Notes under the pieces: generated by a model
The model's database searches: none
Seen by the model: only the letters and a program-made list of their open reading frames with translations
What the model was told of the DNA's origin: nothing
From: Bacillus testis
GTDB taxonomy: Bacteria > Bacillota > Bacilli > Bacillales > DSM-1321
DNA: 64,000 nucleotides
Direction: 5' to 3'
NCBI RefSeq assembly: GCF_001243895.1
Contig: NZ_LN851186.1
Location: 1,318,230 to 1,382,229 of the forward strand
Shown here: in pieces, positions 23,431-33,472 of the stretch
Layout: the number at the start of each line of letters is the position of its first letter
How positions within the stretch are numbered: position 1 is the first letter of the stretch
Position numbers and translations under genes: made by a program

Positions 23431-24033
23431 TCAATCATTTTCGACTTCCAGGATGCCTTTATTGTTGGCATCCACTTTTATCTGCTGTTTAGCACCGGAT
23501 TTGTCCACGACATCAATCTCGTAATAAGTCATATCGCCTTCACGTTGCAGTTCCCAGGAGGTTGCCTTTCCATTGCCTTTTTTTTCGGCTTGGGAGACAG
23601 CTTCACTGCTATCAATCAAACGATCAAGGCTTAATTTTTTATTTTGCCGCTCTGTTCCTATTTCATCTGCATCAAGGTTTTCACTATCCTGTTTGAGCAC
23701 TTGCTTTGTATTAGTATCGATTTTAAGGTCTTTCTTATTCGTGTTGGTCATCATTTCAATTTCATAGACATATCGGTTTCGATCTTTCTCTAGTTGGATT
23801 TTAGTTAGGTCGCCTTCACTTTTCATTTTCGCGAGCGTTATGGCGTCTTCGACAGACATATCTTCCTGTGCAGATTTCAGGTCCACTGTATGTACATTGC
23901 TTTTGGCAGTTTCCACTGTCCGTTCACTATGGTGGCCATTCTCTTTATGATGGTCGCCACTGTCATCTGTGGAGCAACCTGCCATTAGAAAAACAAGGGC
24001 TAATGAAGTAACCGTGTATTCTAAACCTCTCAT
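23431..24033 (-). CDS. PepSY domain lipoprotein
   Basis: 200 residues. The signal ends in a lipobox LMAGC near residue 19, followed by a histidine- and acid-rich linker. Two PepSY units follow: one around SVEDAITLAKMKSEGDLTKI to LKIDTNTKQVL, and a second around LIDSSEAVSQAEKKGNGKA to QIKVDANNKGILEVEND. PepSY proteins are thought to inhibit or modulate proteases at the cell surface; the partner is unknown. I choose ATG 24033 (site GAGGTGAT) over the long upstream extension of the frame to 24225, which has no site and no signal peptide. Confidence 0.88.
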   Translation of the reverse strand: MRGLEYTVTSLALVFLMAGCSTDDSGDHHKENGHHSERTVETAKSNVHTVDLKSAQEDMSVEDAITLAKMKSEGDLTKIQLEKDRNRYVYEIEMMTNTNKKDLKIDTNTKQVLKQDSENLDADEIGTERQNKKLSLDRLIDSSEAVSQAEKKGNGKATSWELQREGDMTYYEIDVVDKSGAKQQIKVDANNKGILEVEND

Positions 24034-24302
24034 TTTTATCACCTCGTAATAATCAAATACCACGGGCCTGCCGCCATTAAACAGAAAAAGTGTGAACAAT
24101 TGAGCATATGTAAGGAAAGCCTCAGGTTCAGCATTCAATAACTGGTTTCTAAAGGGAACTTTCATGTTTGGGTTACCCGGATTATTCGTTAAACGAATGG
24201 GATCCTTCATTTTTCCCACTAGCATTTCTGCCTCTTTGCTCTCATGTTGAAGTGGAAGTTTTATAATGAAAACGAAAAAATGTCATAAAAAATTCAAAAT
24301 AT

Positions 24303-24331
24303 TTGCGGTCGATGGAATAGTATGGTATGTT
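24303..24331 (+). promoter_or_regulatory. Promoter of the rbs operon
   Basis: TTGCGG (24303-24308), 17-base spacer, TATGTT (24326-24331). The -10 is the left end of the operator palindrome. Confidence 0.55.
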
Positions 24332-24357
24332 TTGTGTAATCGGTTACACAAAACATA
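24326..24357. promoter_or_regulatory. RbsR operator with overlapping cre site
   Basis: A 32-bp palindrome: 14-bp perfect arms (TATGTTTTGTGTAA and its complement) around a TCGG centre, 15 bases before the rbsR start. Its core TGTAATCGGTTACA (24335-24348) also fits the CcpA consensus TGWNANCGNTNWCA, so both RbsR and CcpA could bind here. Binding is inferred. Confidence 0.8.
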
Positions 24358-24371
24358 GAGGAGGAAGGAAA

Positions 24372-25352
24372 ATGGCTACCATCAAAGATGTGGCCAAGCA
24401 TTCTGGTGTCTCGGTTGCGACCGTTTCCCGCGTTTTGAACGGGAAGGGATATGTTCATGAAGATACGAGAAAAAAAGTAGAGCGGTCCATACAGCAATTG
24501 GAATATAGCCCTAATGAAGTGGCGCGTTCATTATATAAAAAGGAATCCCGCCTCATAGGCTTATTGCTGCCTGACATCACCAATCCTTTCTTTCCCCAAT
24601 TGGCCAGGGGAGTGGAAGATGAAATACAGAGAAACGGATATCATCTTCTGTCCGGGAATTCTGATGAAAAAACCGAGAAGGAAATAGCTTATATTCAAAC
24701 CTTTATGCAACATAATGTAGTCGGCCTGATTTCCGCTTCCAATCACGTAGCCAGAGATTACTATAATGGTATTGAGATACCAAAAGTTTTTCTGGATCGA
24801 TGCGAGGAGGGTCTTTACTGTGTATACAGCGACGGCTTCGAAGGCGGAAGAATGGCAGCGGAGGAAATCCTTAAACGGGGCAGCAGAAATATAACACTCC
24901 TTAAAGGCCCGGCGAATGTTAAACCGGCTCAAGAACGTTTTCAGGGAGCGCTGGACATCCTGGCTTCAAGCTCAGTTGATTTTCATGTTGTGAACACTCC
25001 TTCCTTTTCATTCGAGTATGCTAAGGAACGGGCATATGAATTATTCAGTACATACCCGGACAGCGACGGCATTATTGCAAGCAATGATATTACAGCAGCA
25101 GCTGTTTTGCATGAGGCCCTTCGCCTCGGGAAAAAAATACCGGAAGAGGTGCAGATTATCGGCTATGACGATATTCCGCAAAGCTCCCTATTGTTCCCGG
25201 CTTTATCGACAATCAGGCAGCCAACCTATGATATGGGCGTGGCAGCGGCCAAGATGCTGCTGCAGAAAATCAGGAAACAGAGTGTGGTAGAGCAGCATGT
25301 GAAAATGCCGGTTACATTTATGGAACGCAATACAACAAGGAAGGTGAAATAA
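24372..25352 (+). CDS. rbsR: Ribose operon repressor, LacI family
   Basis: 326 residues. N-terminal LacI helix-turn-helix MATIKDVAKHSGVSVATVSR with hinge helix after about residue 45 (NEVARSLYKK), then a periplasmic-binding-protein-like sensor domain (LIGLLLPDITNPFFPQLARG, GIIASNDITAAAVLHEAL, QIIGYDDIPQSSL). It should repress the rbs operon in the absence of ribose, acting on the palindrome just upstream, which overlaps its own promoter. ATG 24372 follows GAGGAAGG. First gene of rbsRKDACB; one base separates its stop from rbsK. Confidence 0.95.
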   Translation: MATIKDVAKHSGVSVATVSRVLNGKGYVHEDTRKKVERSIQQLEYSPNEVARSLYKKESRLIGLLLPDITNPFFPQLARGVEDEIQRNGYHLLSGNSDEKTEKEIAYIQTFMQHNVVGLISASNHVARDYYNGIEIPKVFLDRCEEGLYCVYSDGFEGGRMAAEEILKRGSRNITLLKGPANVKPAQERFQGALDILASSSVDFHVVNTPSFSFEYAKERAYELFSTYPDSDGIIASNDITAAAVLHEALRLGKKIPEEVQIIGYDDIPQSSLLFPALSTIRQPTYDMGVAAAKMLLQKIRKQSVVEQHVKMPVTFMERNTTRKVK

Positions 25353-25353
25353 A

Positions 25354-26235
25354 ATGGTCAAAATAGCAGTGGTAGGAAGTTCCTCTATGGACTTGGTTGT
25401 CACATCCAAGCAGCGCCCGGCAGCCGGTGAAACGGTGCTCGGCGAATCCTTCAAAACGGTGCCAGGAGGAAAAGGGGCCAACCAAGCAATTGCGGCAGCA
25501 AGGCTAGGTGCAGATGTTTCGATGATTGGCTGTATAGGAAACGATTATTATGGGGAAAAAATCATGGTCAACTTTGCCGGAAATGGAGTCAATACCGACA
25601 ATGTGAAACCGGTTACAGGTACAGAGACGGGAACGGCCCATATCATTTTGGCAGAAGGCGATAATAGTATCGTTGTGGTAAAGGGAGCCAATGACTATAT
25701 CACACCTGAGTATGTGCAAGCATGCCGGGATGCGGTCGCGGCGGCTGATATGGTTCTTATTCAACAGGAGATTCCTGAGGAAACCGTTGAATACGTCAGC
25801 AGCCTTTGCTTTGAATTGGGTGTTCCACTATTGTTGAATCCCGCTCCATCAAGACCGATAAGCGCTAAAGTGATCGATCAGGCCACTTACATCACGCCAA
25901 ACGAGCATGAAGCAGCAGAACTGTTCCCATCGATGGAATTGGGACAAGCGTTGGAAAAGTATCCAAATAAACTCTTCGTTACGGAAGGAAGCAAGGGAGT
26001 CCGCTACCACAACGGGCAAAAAGAAGTAAGAGTCGAGACATTCAAAGTGGAGGCCGTGGATACTACAGGAGCCGGTGATACATTCAATGCCGCATTTGCA
26101 GTTGGAATCGCGGAAGGCAAGTCATTCGAGGAAAGCCTTGTTTTTGCAAATCGTGCAGCATCCTTATCGGTCATGAAATTCGGTGCCCAAGGCGGAATGC
26201 CGACCAGGGAAGAAGTGGAGGCGAATTTATCATGA
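25354..26235 (+). CDS. rbsK: Ribokinase
   Basis: 293 residues, PfkB family. Phosphorylates D-ribose to ribose 5-phosphate with ATP. PfkB signatures are clear: [18 protein letters not shown] near 36-53 and [16 protein letters not shown] near 232-247, the latter carrying the catalytic aspartate in GAGD. It begins one base after rbsR and overlaps rbsD by four bases (ATGA), showing tight coupling in the operon. Confidence 0.97.
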   Translation: MVKIAVVGSSSMDLVVTSKQRPAAGETVLGESFKTVPGGKGANQAIAAARLGADVSMIGCIGNDYYGEKIMVNFAGNGVNTDNVKPVTGTETGTAHIILAEGDNSIVVVKGANDYITPEYVQACRDAVAAADMVLIQQEIPEETVEYVSSLCFELGVPLLLNPAPSRPISAKVIDQATYITPNEHEAAELFPSMELGQALEKYPNKLFVTEGSKGVRYHNGQKEVRVETFKVEAVDTTGAGDTFNAAFAVGIAEGKSFEESLVFANRAASLSVMKFGAQGGMPTREEVEANLS

Positions 26236-26627
26236 AAAAGCACGGTATATTGAATAGTTCCATTTCGAAGGTGTTGGCAGATATGGGGCATACAGATACG
26301 ATTGTCATTGGAGATGCTGGCCTGCCCGTACCTGCTGCCGTACAGAAAATCGATTTAGCGTTAACGCCTGGATTTCCAGATTTTCAGCGAGTGGTAAGTG
26401 CCGTGAAGGAGGATATGATGATTGAGGGCGTCATTGTCGCAGAGGAAATGGTGACAGCCAATGAACCAGCCCATGCCTTCATGAAAGAGCTCTTTGAAGG
26501 GACAGACATACAATATATTTCACATGAAGAGCTGAAACAAGCATCTAAACACGCAAAGGCGGTCATCAGAACAGGAGAAACCACTCCGTATGCGAACTGT
26601 ATTTTACGGGCAGGTGTATTTTTCTAA
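26232..26627 (+). CDS. rbsD: D-ribose pyranase
   Basis: 131 residues, normal length. Interconverts beta-pyranose and furanose forms of ribose so that ribokinase can act. N-terminal [20 protein letters not shown] places the catalytic histidine (GH near residue 20) followed by the conserved D, and [19 protein letters not shown] is the characteristic C-terminus. Overlaps rbsK at the start codon and is followed at 14 bases by rbsA. Confidence 0.97.
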   Translation: MKKHGILNSSISKVLADMGHTDTIVIGDAGLPVPAAVQKIDLALTPGFPDFQRVVSAVKEDMMIEGVIVAEEMVTANEPAHAFMKELFEGTDIQYISHEELKQASKHAKAVIRTGETTPYANCILRAGVFF

Positions 26628-26641
26628 AAGGAGCGAACACC

Positions 26642-28123
26642 ATGAAAATTGAAATGCGGGATATTCATAAAGCGTTTGGCACAAACCAGGTGCTCACGGG
26701 TGTAGATTTCGACCTGGAGCCGGGGGAAGTACATGCATTGATGGGAGAAAACGGTGCAGGAAAATCGACCTTGATGAATGTTTTAACAGGGTTGCATAGT
26801 TTGGATCAAGGCATCATTGTCATCGATGGCAAAGAAACCAAGTATGAAAATGCCAAAGAAGCAGAAAACAACGGCATAGCTTTCATCCATCAGGAACTGA
26901 ATGTCTGGCCGGAGATGACAGTGCTTGAGAACCTGTTCATCGGCAAGGAGCTCCGCACTTCTTTTGGATTGCTAAAATCAAAAGAAATGAGAGCAATGGC
27001 AAAACGGCAGTTTGAGGAGCTTGCTGTGACAATACCGCTTGACGCCATCGCAGGCAGTTGTTCGGTTGGGGAGCAGCAGATGATTGAAATCGCGAAGGCA
27101 TTGATGACACAAGCGGAAGTGATCATTATGGATGAACCGACTGCAGCACTGACGGAGCGGGAGATCGAAAAGTTGTTTGAAGTGATTGAATCCCTGAAAA
27201 GCAAGGGAGTCAGTATTGTGTATATTTCACACAGAATGGAAGAAATCTTTGCGATTTGCGACCGGATTACCGTTATGCGCGATGGCAAAACAGTCGATAC
27301 CAAACCAATACCAGAAACATCATTCGATGAGGTCGTTACAAAAATGGTCGGACGTGAGTTAAAAGACCGCTTCCCGGAACGCAACGTGAAATTGGGTGAA
27401 GTCATCTTAGAAGTGAAAGGGCTTACAAATACAAGGAGCTTTCAGGACATCTCCTTTTCTGTCCGCGAAGGCGAAGTGGTAGGAGTCTCCGGCTTGATGG
27501 GAGCGGGCCGTACCGAGATCATGCGCTCGATTTTTGGCATTGATCCTCTCGAAGCAGGAGAAATATGGCTTAACGGAAAGAAAACAACCATAAAAAATCC
27601 TGCGCAGGCGGTCGCACAAGGAATAGGCTTCATTACGGAAGACCGGAAAGATGAGGGGTTGGTGCTTGATTTTTCCATCAGGGAAAATATGGCGTTGCCG
27701 AATTTGAAAAGCTTTTCTCCAAAAGGCGTCATCGACAGGAAAGCGGAAGGCGATTTTGTGGACATGCTGATCAAACGTCTTTCCATTAAGACTGAATCAG
27801 GGGAGACAAGCGCCGGCAATCTATCCGGTGGCAACCAGCAAAAGGTTGTCATTGCTAAATGGATCGGGATCGGCCCGAAAGTTTTGATTTTGGACGAACC
27901 GACAAGAGGGGTCGATGTAGGGGCAAAAAGAGAAATTTATCAGCTGATCAACGAGCTGACTGAACGAGGAGTAGCCATTGTAATGGTTTCTTCTGAACTT
28001 CCGGAAATACTGGGGATGAGCGACCGGATCCTGGTCGTCCATGAAGGAAGAATTTCAGGGGAACTGATGAAAGCTGATGCCACTCAGGAAAAAATAATGA
28101 CGCTTGCAACGGGAGGTCAATAA
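26642..28123 (+). CDS. rbsA: Ribose ABC transporter ATP-binding protein
   Basis: 493 residues with two fused ABC domains, as usual for sugar importers of the CUT2 type. First domain: Walker [10 protein letters not shown] near 36-44, signature CSVGEQQ (a common CUT2 variant) and Walker [12 protein letters not shown]. Second domain: GLMGAGRTE replaces a consensus Walker A, as in other RbsA proteins, with [14 protein letters not shown] and [13 protein letters not shown] intact. It powers ribose uptake with RbsC and RbsB. AAAGGAGCG precedes the ATG. Confidence 0.97.
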   Translation: MKIEMRDIHKAFGTNQVLTGVDFDLEPGEVHALMGENGAGKSTLMNVLTGLHSLDQGIIVIDGKETKYENAKEAENNGIAFIHQELNVWPEMTVLENLFIGKELRTSFGLLKSKEMRAMAKRQFEELAVTIPLDAIAGSCSVGEQQMIEIAKALMTQAEVIIMDEPTAALTEREIEKLFEVIESLKSKGVSIVYISHRMEEIFAICDRITVMRDGKTVDTKPIPETSFDEVVTKMVGRELKDRFPERNVKLGEVILEVKGLTNTRSFQDISFSVREGEVVGVSGLMGAGRTEIMRSIFGIDPLEAGEIWLNGKKTTIKNPAQAVAQGIGFITEDRKDEGLVLDFSIRENMALPNLKSFSPKGVIDRKAEGDFVDMLIKRLSIKTESGETSAGNLSGGNQQKVVIAKWIGIGPKVLILDEPTRGVDVGAKREIYQLINELTERGVAIVMVSSELPEILGMSDRILVVHEGRISGELMKADATQEKIMTLATGGQ

Positions 28124-28124
28124 A

Positions 28125-29096
28125 ATGAATGCAGCTCACGAAATCAAACCAGCAGGCAAGGTGAACCACCTTGGCAACTTTACACAAAAATTAGGGCCGC
28201 TGCTCGGGCTCATCTTACTTATCGCAGTGGTTTCCATATTGAATCCAAGTTTCCTGGCACCACTGAATATTCTCAACTTGCTGCGCCAGGTCGCAATTAA
28301 TGCACTTATAGCTTATGGTATGACGTTTGTCATTTTAACTGGAGGAATCGATTTATCCGTCGGCGCAATTCTTGCTTTATCAAGCGCTTTGATGGCTGGA
28401 ATGATCACTTCAGGCCTGGATCCGATCCTTGCCATCATTGTTGGCTGCCTGCTTGGGGCAATCATGGGAGCCTTCAACGGCCTTCTTGTCACAAAAGGCA
28501 AAATGGCACCTTTTATCGCTACACTTGGGACAATGACGATTTTCCGCGGATTGACGCTCGTCTATACGGATGGGAATCCGATTACAGGGCTTGGCGATAA
28601 TTATGCATTCCAATTGTTTGGCCGCGGCTATTTGTTGGGGATTCCTGTGCCGGCTATTACGATGGTTCTGACATTCGCCATTCTTTGGGTCATTCTTCAT
28701 AAGACGCCGTTTGGCCGGAAGACATATGCAATCGGCGGCAATGAGAAGGCCGCGCTGATTTCAGGGATCAAGGTTTCGCGTGTGAAAATTATGATTTATT
28801 CACTGGCTGGATTATTGGCTGCCTTGGCAGGTGCGATTTTGACTTCACGCCTGAATTCCGCTCAGCCGACTGCCGGAACATCATATGAATTGGACGCCAT
28901 CGCAGCCGTTGTTCTTGGAGGCACAAGCTTAACCGGAGGCCGGGGACGTATCATCGGTACACTCATCGGTGCATTGATTATCGGAACATTGAATAATGGC
29001 TTGAACTTATTGGGTGTGTCATCGTTTTTCCAACAAGTCGTCAAAGGGCTTGTCATTCTGTTGGCTGTATTGATCGACCGGAAGAAATCTGCGTAG
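28125..29096 (+). CDS. rbsC: Ribose ABC transporter permease
   Basis: 323 residues, about ten hydrophobic segments. Family marks include ILTGGIDLSVGAILALSSAL near 73-92 and IAAVVLGGTSLTGGRGRIIG near 265-284. Forms the membrane channel as a dimer with RbsA. I choose ATG 28125, one base after the rbsA stop with GGGAGG upstream; the frame remains open seven codons further up inside rbsA. Confidence 0.96.
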   Translation: MNAAHEIKPAGKVNHLGNFTQKLGPLLGLILLIAVVSILNPSFLAPLNILNLLRQVAINALIAYGMTFVILTGGIDLSVGAILALSSALMAGMITSGLDPILAIIVGCLLGAIMGAFNGLLVTKGKMAPFIATLGTMTIFRGLTLVYTDGNPITGLGDNYAFQLFGRGYLLGIPVPAITMVLTFAILWVILHKTPFGRKTYAIGGNEKAALISGIKVSRVKIMIYSLAGLLAALAGAILTSRLNSAQPTAGTSYELDAIAAVVLGGTSLTGGRGRIIGTLIGALIIGTLNNGLNLLGVSSFFQQVVKGLVILLAVLIDRKKSA

Positions 29097-29108
29097 GGGG
29101 AACTAACC

Positions 29109-30032
29109 ATGAAAAAAATCATAGCAGTCATCATGTCGCTTTCGCTCGTTGTATTGGCCGGCTGTTCGTTGGAGCCGCCGAGCTGGGCAAAGCCAGAAAA
29201 GAAAGATTCATTGAAAGATATAAAAATAGGCTTATCTGTTTCTACTTTGAATAATCCATTTTTCGTTTCATTAAAAGAAGGGGTCGTTAATGAAGCGAAA
29301 AAGAACCACTTTAAGACGATTGTGGTTGATGCACAGAACGATGCGGCGAAGCAGGTCAATGACGTAGAAGACTTGATCCAGCAAGGCGTGGATGTGCTTT
29401 TGATCAATCCTACCGATTCTTCGTCTATTTCAGCAGCTGTTGAATCGGCAAACAGCATCGGCATTCCGGTCATCACGCTGGACCGTTCTTCCGATAAGGG
29501 GAAAGTGGAAGCATTGGTGGCTTCCGACAACGTCAAAGGAGGTAAAATGGCTGCCGAGTATTTCGTGAAACAACTAGGAGAAGGAGCAAAAATGGCTGAG
29601 TTGGAAGGCGTGCCAGGGGCATCTGCCACCCGTGAACGCGGTAAAGGATTCCATCTGGTCGCCGACAAGCAACTGGATGTAGCCGCTAAGCAAAGCGCAG
29701 ATTTTGACCGGACAAAAGGGTTGAATGTCATGGAAAACATCATCCAGGGAAACCCTGATATTAAGGGTGTCTTTGCCCATAATGATGAAATGGCGTTAGG
29801 GGCTTTGGAAGCGATCAATTCTTCGGGAAAAGATATTGCCGTTGTCGGATTTGATGGCAATGATGATGCTCTTGCATCTGTTAAAGCAGGCAAACTTTCC
29901 GCTACAGTTGCCCAACAGCCAATCCTAATCGGACAATTGGCCGTACAGGCAGGAAAAGACGTGCTTAAAGGAAAGAAAGTTGAAAAGAAAATTGCAGCTC
30001 CATTAAAGCTTGTAACCAAGTCAGATAAATAA
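29109..30032 (+). CDS. rbsB: Ribose ABC transporter substrate-binding lipoprotein
   Basis: 307 residues. Signal peptide ends in a lipobox LAGC at residues 16-19, so the protein should be lipid-anchored outside the membrane. Type I periplasmic-binding fold: IGLSVSTLNNPFFVSLKEG near 43-61, DVLLINPTDSSSI, PVITLDRSS and VFAHNDEMALGALEAI, all typical of ribose-binding proteins. Last gene of the operon, followed by a strong terminator. Confidence 0.97.
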   Translation: MKKIIAVIMSLSLVVLAGCSLEPPSWAKPEKKDSLKDIKIGLSVSTLNNPFFVSLKEGVVNEAKKNHFKTIVVDAQNDAAKQVNDVEDLIQQGVDVLLINPTDSSSISAAVESANSIGIPVITLDRSSDKGKVEALVASDNVKGGKMAAEYFVKQLGEGAKMAELEGVPGASATRERGKGFHLVADKQLDVAAKQSADFDRTKGLNVMENIIQGNPDIKGVFAHNDEMALGALEAINSSGKDIAVVGFDGNDDALASVKAGKLSATVAQQPILIGQLAVQAGKDVLKGKKVEKKIAAPLKLVTKSDK

Positions 30033-30040
30033 GAAGAAAG

Positions 30041-30078
30041 AGTGTCCAAACATTGAATGTTTGGGCACTTTTTTTGTG
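30041..30078 (+). terminator. rbs operon terminator
   Basis: GTGTCCAAACAT, TGA loop, ATGTTTGGGCAC, then seven T residues. Confidence 0.93.
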
Positions 30079-30178
30079 CAGGAATGCTTTTAGCTGCAAA
30101 GACTAACGAAGCTATATAATAATAGAAACTGGGTAAAGAAAAGAAGGATCGGATTAATTGAAAAAGAGGTGGAAGAAC

Positions 30179-31612
30179 ATGCATATTTATCGCGGCAAAG
30201 AAATTAAGGCAGCGGATGCCGCTGCAGAAAAGAGGGGGATGGATACGTTCACCTTGATGGAGAATGCCGGACGGTCTCTTTTTATGAGAATAAGAGAAGA
30301 AGTCAGCAGGGATCACCGGATTTTAATCTTAGCGGGGAAAGGCAATAACGGCGGAGATGGGATTGTACTGGCCCGTTACTTGAAAAATGACGGCTATCAT
30401 GTCGATCTTACGTTTCCTTTAGGGAAAGCAGCTACGCCAGTGGCGAAGAAGCATCTCCTTTATTTTGAAAACTGCGGCTATAGTCCGACAGAGAAATCAG
30501 GGGAGTATGATGTGATTGTTGATAGCCTGCTTGGCGTCGGTACGCGTCTGCCATTGCCAAACGATATAGTCTCTATCATCGATTGGATCAATCATCAGCA
30601 GGCAATGGTAATCGCCGTTGATGTCCCGACGGGTGTCCTTGCTGATACCGGCAATCTGGATACGGCTGTAAAAGCCGATTGGACATTGAGCCTGCATGGC
30701 CTGAAGCCTTCTGCTTTCCAGGCAGGAAGTGCAGAACACTACGGTAAGAAAGAGGCTTTAGATATTGGGCTTAAACAAGAAAGCAATTGTCGAATTTGGA
30801 CAAAAGAAGATGTGAAAAGAACGTATCTTAAGAGAAAAGAGGGTTCTCATAAAGGCACGTATGGCACTGGCTTATTGGTTGCCGGAAGTGATGAGATGCC
30901 AGGTAGCTCCTTACTCGCAAGTGTTGGTGCCATGAGAGCCGGCATAGGCAAGCTGACGGTTGCGACAACTGCGTATGTCTCTGCCATTATTGCCGGCCGT
31001 GTCCCCGAATGTACATATTTGCATGATGGACTAAGCAAGATTGCCCGCGGACATATACCGGAAGGGATGAAAGCAGCGGCTATCGGCCCGGGATTAAATG
31101 AGCCAGAGGTAATAGAAGAGGCACTCCGGCATCTATTGGACAGTGAGCTGCCGGTGATTGTGGATGCAGGGGCATTAAAGGAAAGAAACTATCCAAAACG
31201 GAATGCTCCGATCATCCTAACTCCGCATCCGGGTGAATTCAGCAAAATGACCGGGATACCGATAAAGGATATTCAACAGAACAGAATCGAAACAGCGCGT
31301 TCATACGCACAAAGGCAGCATGTCACAGTGGTACTGAAAGGATCCTATACAGTCATCGCTTTCCCTGATGGCAAGGTTTTGGTCAACGAAACCGGTAATG
31401 CAGGATTGGCAAAGGGAGGTACTGGGGACACTCTGACCGGCATTCTGCTTGCTTTCGTCAGCTCCTACAGCGATTATAAAGCGGCCGTGGCCAATGCGGT
31501 TTATCTGCATGGGGCAAGTGCGGATGCCTGGAAGGAATCCAAGGCGATGGCTGCCATGCTTGCCGGCGATGTCAGTGAAAATCTCGCTGCGGTGATGAAA
31601 GAATTCGAGTAA
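30179..31612 (+). CDS. nnr: Bifunctional NAD(P)HX epimerase / ADP-dependent NAD(P)HX dehydratase
   Basis: 477 residues, two fused enzymes repairing hydrated NAD(P)H. The N-terminal epimerase domain (about 1-205) shows LILAGKGNNGGDGIVLARYL near 45-64 and the DSLLGVG loop. The C-terminal YjeF-type dehydratase (about 220-470) shows KGTYGTGLLVAGS, ILTPHPGEFSKMTG and NAGLAKGGTGDTLTG with the catalytic aspartate in GTGD. ATG 30179 follows AGGTGG; the frame also has a TTG at 30158. Single-gene unit after the rbs terminator. Confidence 0.95.
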   Translation: MHIYRGKEIKAADAAAEKRGMDTFTLMENAGRSLFMRIREEVSRDHRILILAGKGNNGGDGIVLARYLKNDGYHVDLTFPLGKAATPVAKKHLLYFENCGYSPTEKSGEYDVIVDSLLGVGTRLPLPNDIVSIIDWINHQQAMVIAVDVPTGVLADTGNLDTAVKADWTLSLHGLKPSAFQAGSAEHYGKKEALDIGLKQESNCRIWTKEDVKRTYLKRKEGSHKGTYGTGLLVAGSDEMPGSSLLASVGAMRAGIGKLTVATTAYVSAIIAGRVPECTYLHDGLSKIARGHIPEGMKAAAIGPGLNEPEVIEEALRHLLDSELPVIVDAGALKERNYPKRNAPIILTPHPGEFSKMTGIPIKDIQQNRIETARSYAQRQHVTVVLKGSYTVIAFPDGKVLVNETGNAGLAKGGTGDTLTGILLAFVSSYSDYKAAVANAVYLHGASADAWKESKAMAAMLAGDVSENLAAVMKEFE

Positions 31613-31736
31613 ATAGATCTGCTTATCTCTAGGGGCATAAGAGAGTACTTGATCATTTTAACGGGGCAGATGCAAGAAACAGCGGGCAAACAAAAAAATT
31701 TAGAAACTAGCCTGAAAAAGATGGGAGAGGAACGGA

Positions 31737-32501
31737 GTGAGATTTTCCAACAAAGTTGGTGTAGTGACCGGCGGAGCCAATGGAATAGGGCGCTGCATAG
31801 CCGAAGAATTTCTGATAGAAGGCGCAAGCGTGGCTGTGATCGACATGGATGAGGATGCCGGCGGCCGACTGGTTGAGGATTACGGCCAAGAAAGAGTATT
31901 ATTTCTGGCTGCTGATATTGCTGTCGAAAGGAGCTTGAATCTGTTTGCAGATAAAGTCATCAAACGGTATGGACAGGTGGATTTTTTAATCAACAACGCT
32001 TGCATCAGCAGAAAAGGGATTCTTTCCCGGTGCAGCTACGAAGATTTCAATTATGTGCTGCGGGTGGGAGTGTCAGCTCCTTATCAATTAAGCCGCTTAT
32101 TTATGGATATATTTACGGAAAACGCGGCAATCGTGAACATTTCTTCTACAAGAGCAGCAATGTCGCAGGCAGATACCGAGAGCTATTCGGCAGCCAAAGG
32201 GGGCATCACTGCACTGACGCATGCCCTCAGTATCAGTTTAGCCGGCAAAGTTAGAGTCAATTCAATCAGCCCCGGCTGGATCGATACAACGGGAATGGAC
32301 GAAGGCATTTCCAAAAGCGATTTCTTGCAGCATCCCGTCAAGCGAATCGGCAATCCCCTTGACATTGCTGGAATGGTGAAGTTTCTCTGCAGCAAAGAGG
32401 GTTCCTTCATTAATGGAGAAAACATTACGGTAGATGGCGGCATGTCAAAATTAATGATTTATCATGGTGAACAAGGCTGGAATTATACGCCGGAAGAATA
32501 G
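31737..32501 (+). CDS. SDR family oxidoreductase
   Basis: 254 residues. Starts with GTG at 31737 behind GGGAGAGGAACGGA. Cofactor motif TGGANGIG near 11-18, an acidic residue after strand two (VIDMDEDAG), NNAC near 88-91, catalytic serine in NISSTRA near 134-140, and YSAAK near 148-152. VDGGMSKLMIYHG at the end departs slightly from the common SDR tail, with about a 20-residue extension. Substrate unknown; the family also includes sugar and polyol dehydrogenases. Followed by a terminator. Confidence 0.9.
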   Translation: MRFSNKVGVVTGGANGIGRCIAEEFLIEGASVAVIDMDEDAGGRLVEDYGQERVLFLAADIAVERSLNLFADKVIKRYGQVDFLINNACISRKGILSRCSYEDFNYVLRVGVSAPYQLSRLFMDIFTENAAIVNISSTRAAMSQADTESYSAAKGGITALTHALSISLAGKVRVNSISPGWIDTTGMDEGISKSDFLQHPVKRIGNPLDIAGMVKFLCSKEGSFINGENITVDGGMSKLMIYHGEQGWNYTPEE

Positions 32502-32510
32502 CGAAAGAAG

Positions 32511-32537
32511 AAAGAGCCATATAGGGCTCTTTTTTTT
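32511..32537 (+). terminator. Terminator of the SDR gene
   Basis: AAGAGCC, ATATA loop, GGGCTCTT, then a run of T. Confidence 0.88.
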
Positions 32538-32596
32538 GAAACCAAACAAGGCGATTGTAGCTGAAGGAGAGGGAGAAAAAACACCATATTCGTTCC

Positions 32597-32625
32597 CTGA
32601 CATACACTATTTATAGTCGTATAAC
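32597..32625 (+). promoter_or_regulatory. Sigma-A promoter of the 242-residue gene
   Basis: CTGACA (32597-32602), 17-base spacer, TATAAC (32620-32625), 31 bases before the TTG start. Confidence 0.6.
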
Positions 32626-32656
32626 GATAAATATGTTGACTGGAGGTTAAAGACCC

Positions 32657-33385
32657 TTGAAACCTTTTTATCCTGGGAATAATCTGTTTTACAATAGGCA
32701 ATCTATGGCGGTGCCATATCAGCCGAACGATTGGGCCCAAGCAGCAATGGCTGATTACAGGATTATGCCAACTGCCGGGCCAGTGCCATCAGCTATGGTT
32801 GCTCCGGCCATGCCAAATAATCTGAATCAAGGATGGCAAATGCCATGGCAGCAGCCAACTGCCGACCTTCCAAACAGTTGCAGCGAACCTTATGGCCAAG
32901 CGCCCACTAGGAAGGACGAAGATCTGTTTATTCACAAAAAACAAAAGCGTATGGATGGGAATTCAGTTGGGCCAGCAGGATATCATCGCTTGCCACAATC
33001 AACCGTCACTCATCCAACACTCCTTGATGTAAGGCAAGTATCTAGAAATGAAATTGAGCTTGATTTTGATGTTCCAGTCGACCATGAAGCGGCATTGAAT
33101 GTGCATAATTATTGGATACGCAGTAACCAAAACCAAACGGACGGCGTGGCTACTCTTTCACGCAACGACAAAGTGCTGCTGCCCAAAAACAGCCTAACTC
33201 CTAATATGGCACGGATTGAAGCACTGGATGATTCGGATACAAAATTTTCGATCATTTTCAAACGTAATATGACACCCGGGGTCCAATATACGGTATTGCC
33301 CTCCAATATTGGATTAAAGGGACAGACTGATTATCGTGGGCCAAACTGGAGCCCGGAAAGCGAAAATGAATTTCTCGCACAATGA
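32657..33385 (+). CDS. Hypothetical protein with Pro/Met/Gln-rich N-terminus and beta-rich C-terminus
   Basis: 242 residues starting with TTG behind GGAGG (spacing about 10). The first ~90 residues are rich in proline, methionine, asparagine and glutamine (MPNNLNQGWQMPWQQP) and probably disordered, with one cysteine in the NSCSEP segment. The C-terminal ~125 residues look like a beta-sandwich: LDVRQVSRNEIELDFDVPVD, then ALNVHNYWIRS, resembling the SbsA-type Ig-like pattern in which a strand is followed by F-x-x-P-V-D and N-Y-x-I. No signal peptide, so a spore-coat or cell-surface role is only a guess. Confidence 0.75.
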   Translation: MKPFYPGNNLFYNRQSMAVPYQPNDWAQAAMADYRIMPTAGPVPSAMVAPAMPNNLNQGWQMPWQQPTADLPNSCSEPYGQAPTRKDEDLFIHKKQKRMDGNSVGPAGYHRLPQSTVTHPTLLDVRQVSRNEIELDFDVPVDHEAALNVHNYWIRSNQNQTDGVATLSRNDKVLLPKNSLTPNMARIEALDDSDTKFSIIFKRNMTPGVQYTVLPSNIGLKGQTDYRGPNWSPESENEFLAQ

Positions 33386-33472
33386 CAGAGGAAGATAAAG
33401 GGATACTTTGATCGATTGAATTTCTTTGCCACCATTCCCGCTTTAGAGTCAGTTAGAATGGAATAGTTGAAA

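Noticed and set aside
28862-30316. 484-codon open frame on the minus strand across rbsC, rbsB and the start of nnr
   Set aside because: Runs opposite to three well-identified genes and through the rbs terminator; its serine/threonine/phenylalanine-rich composition is that of an antisense shadow.
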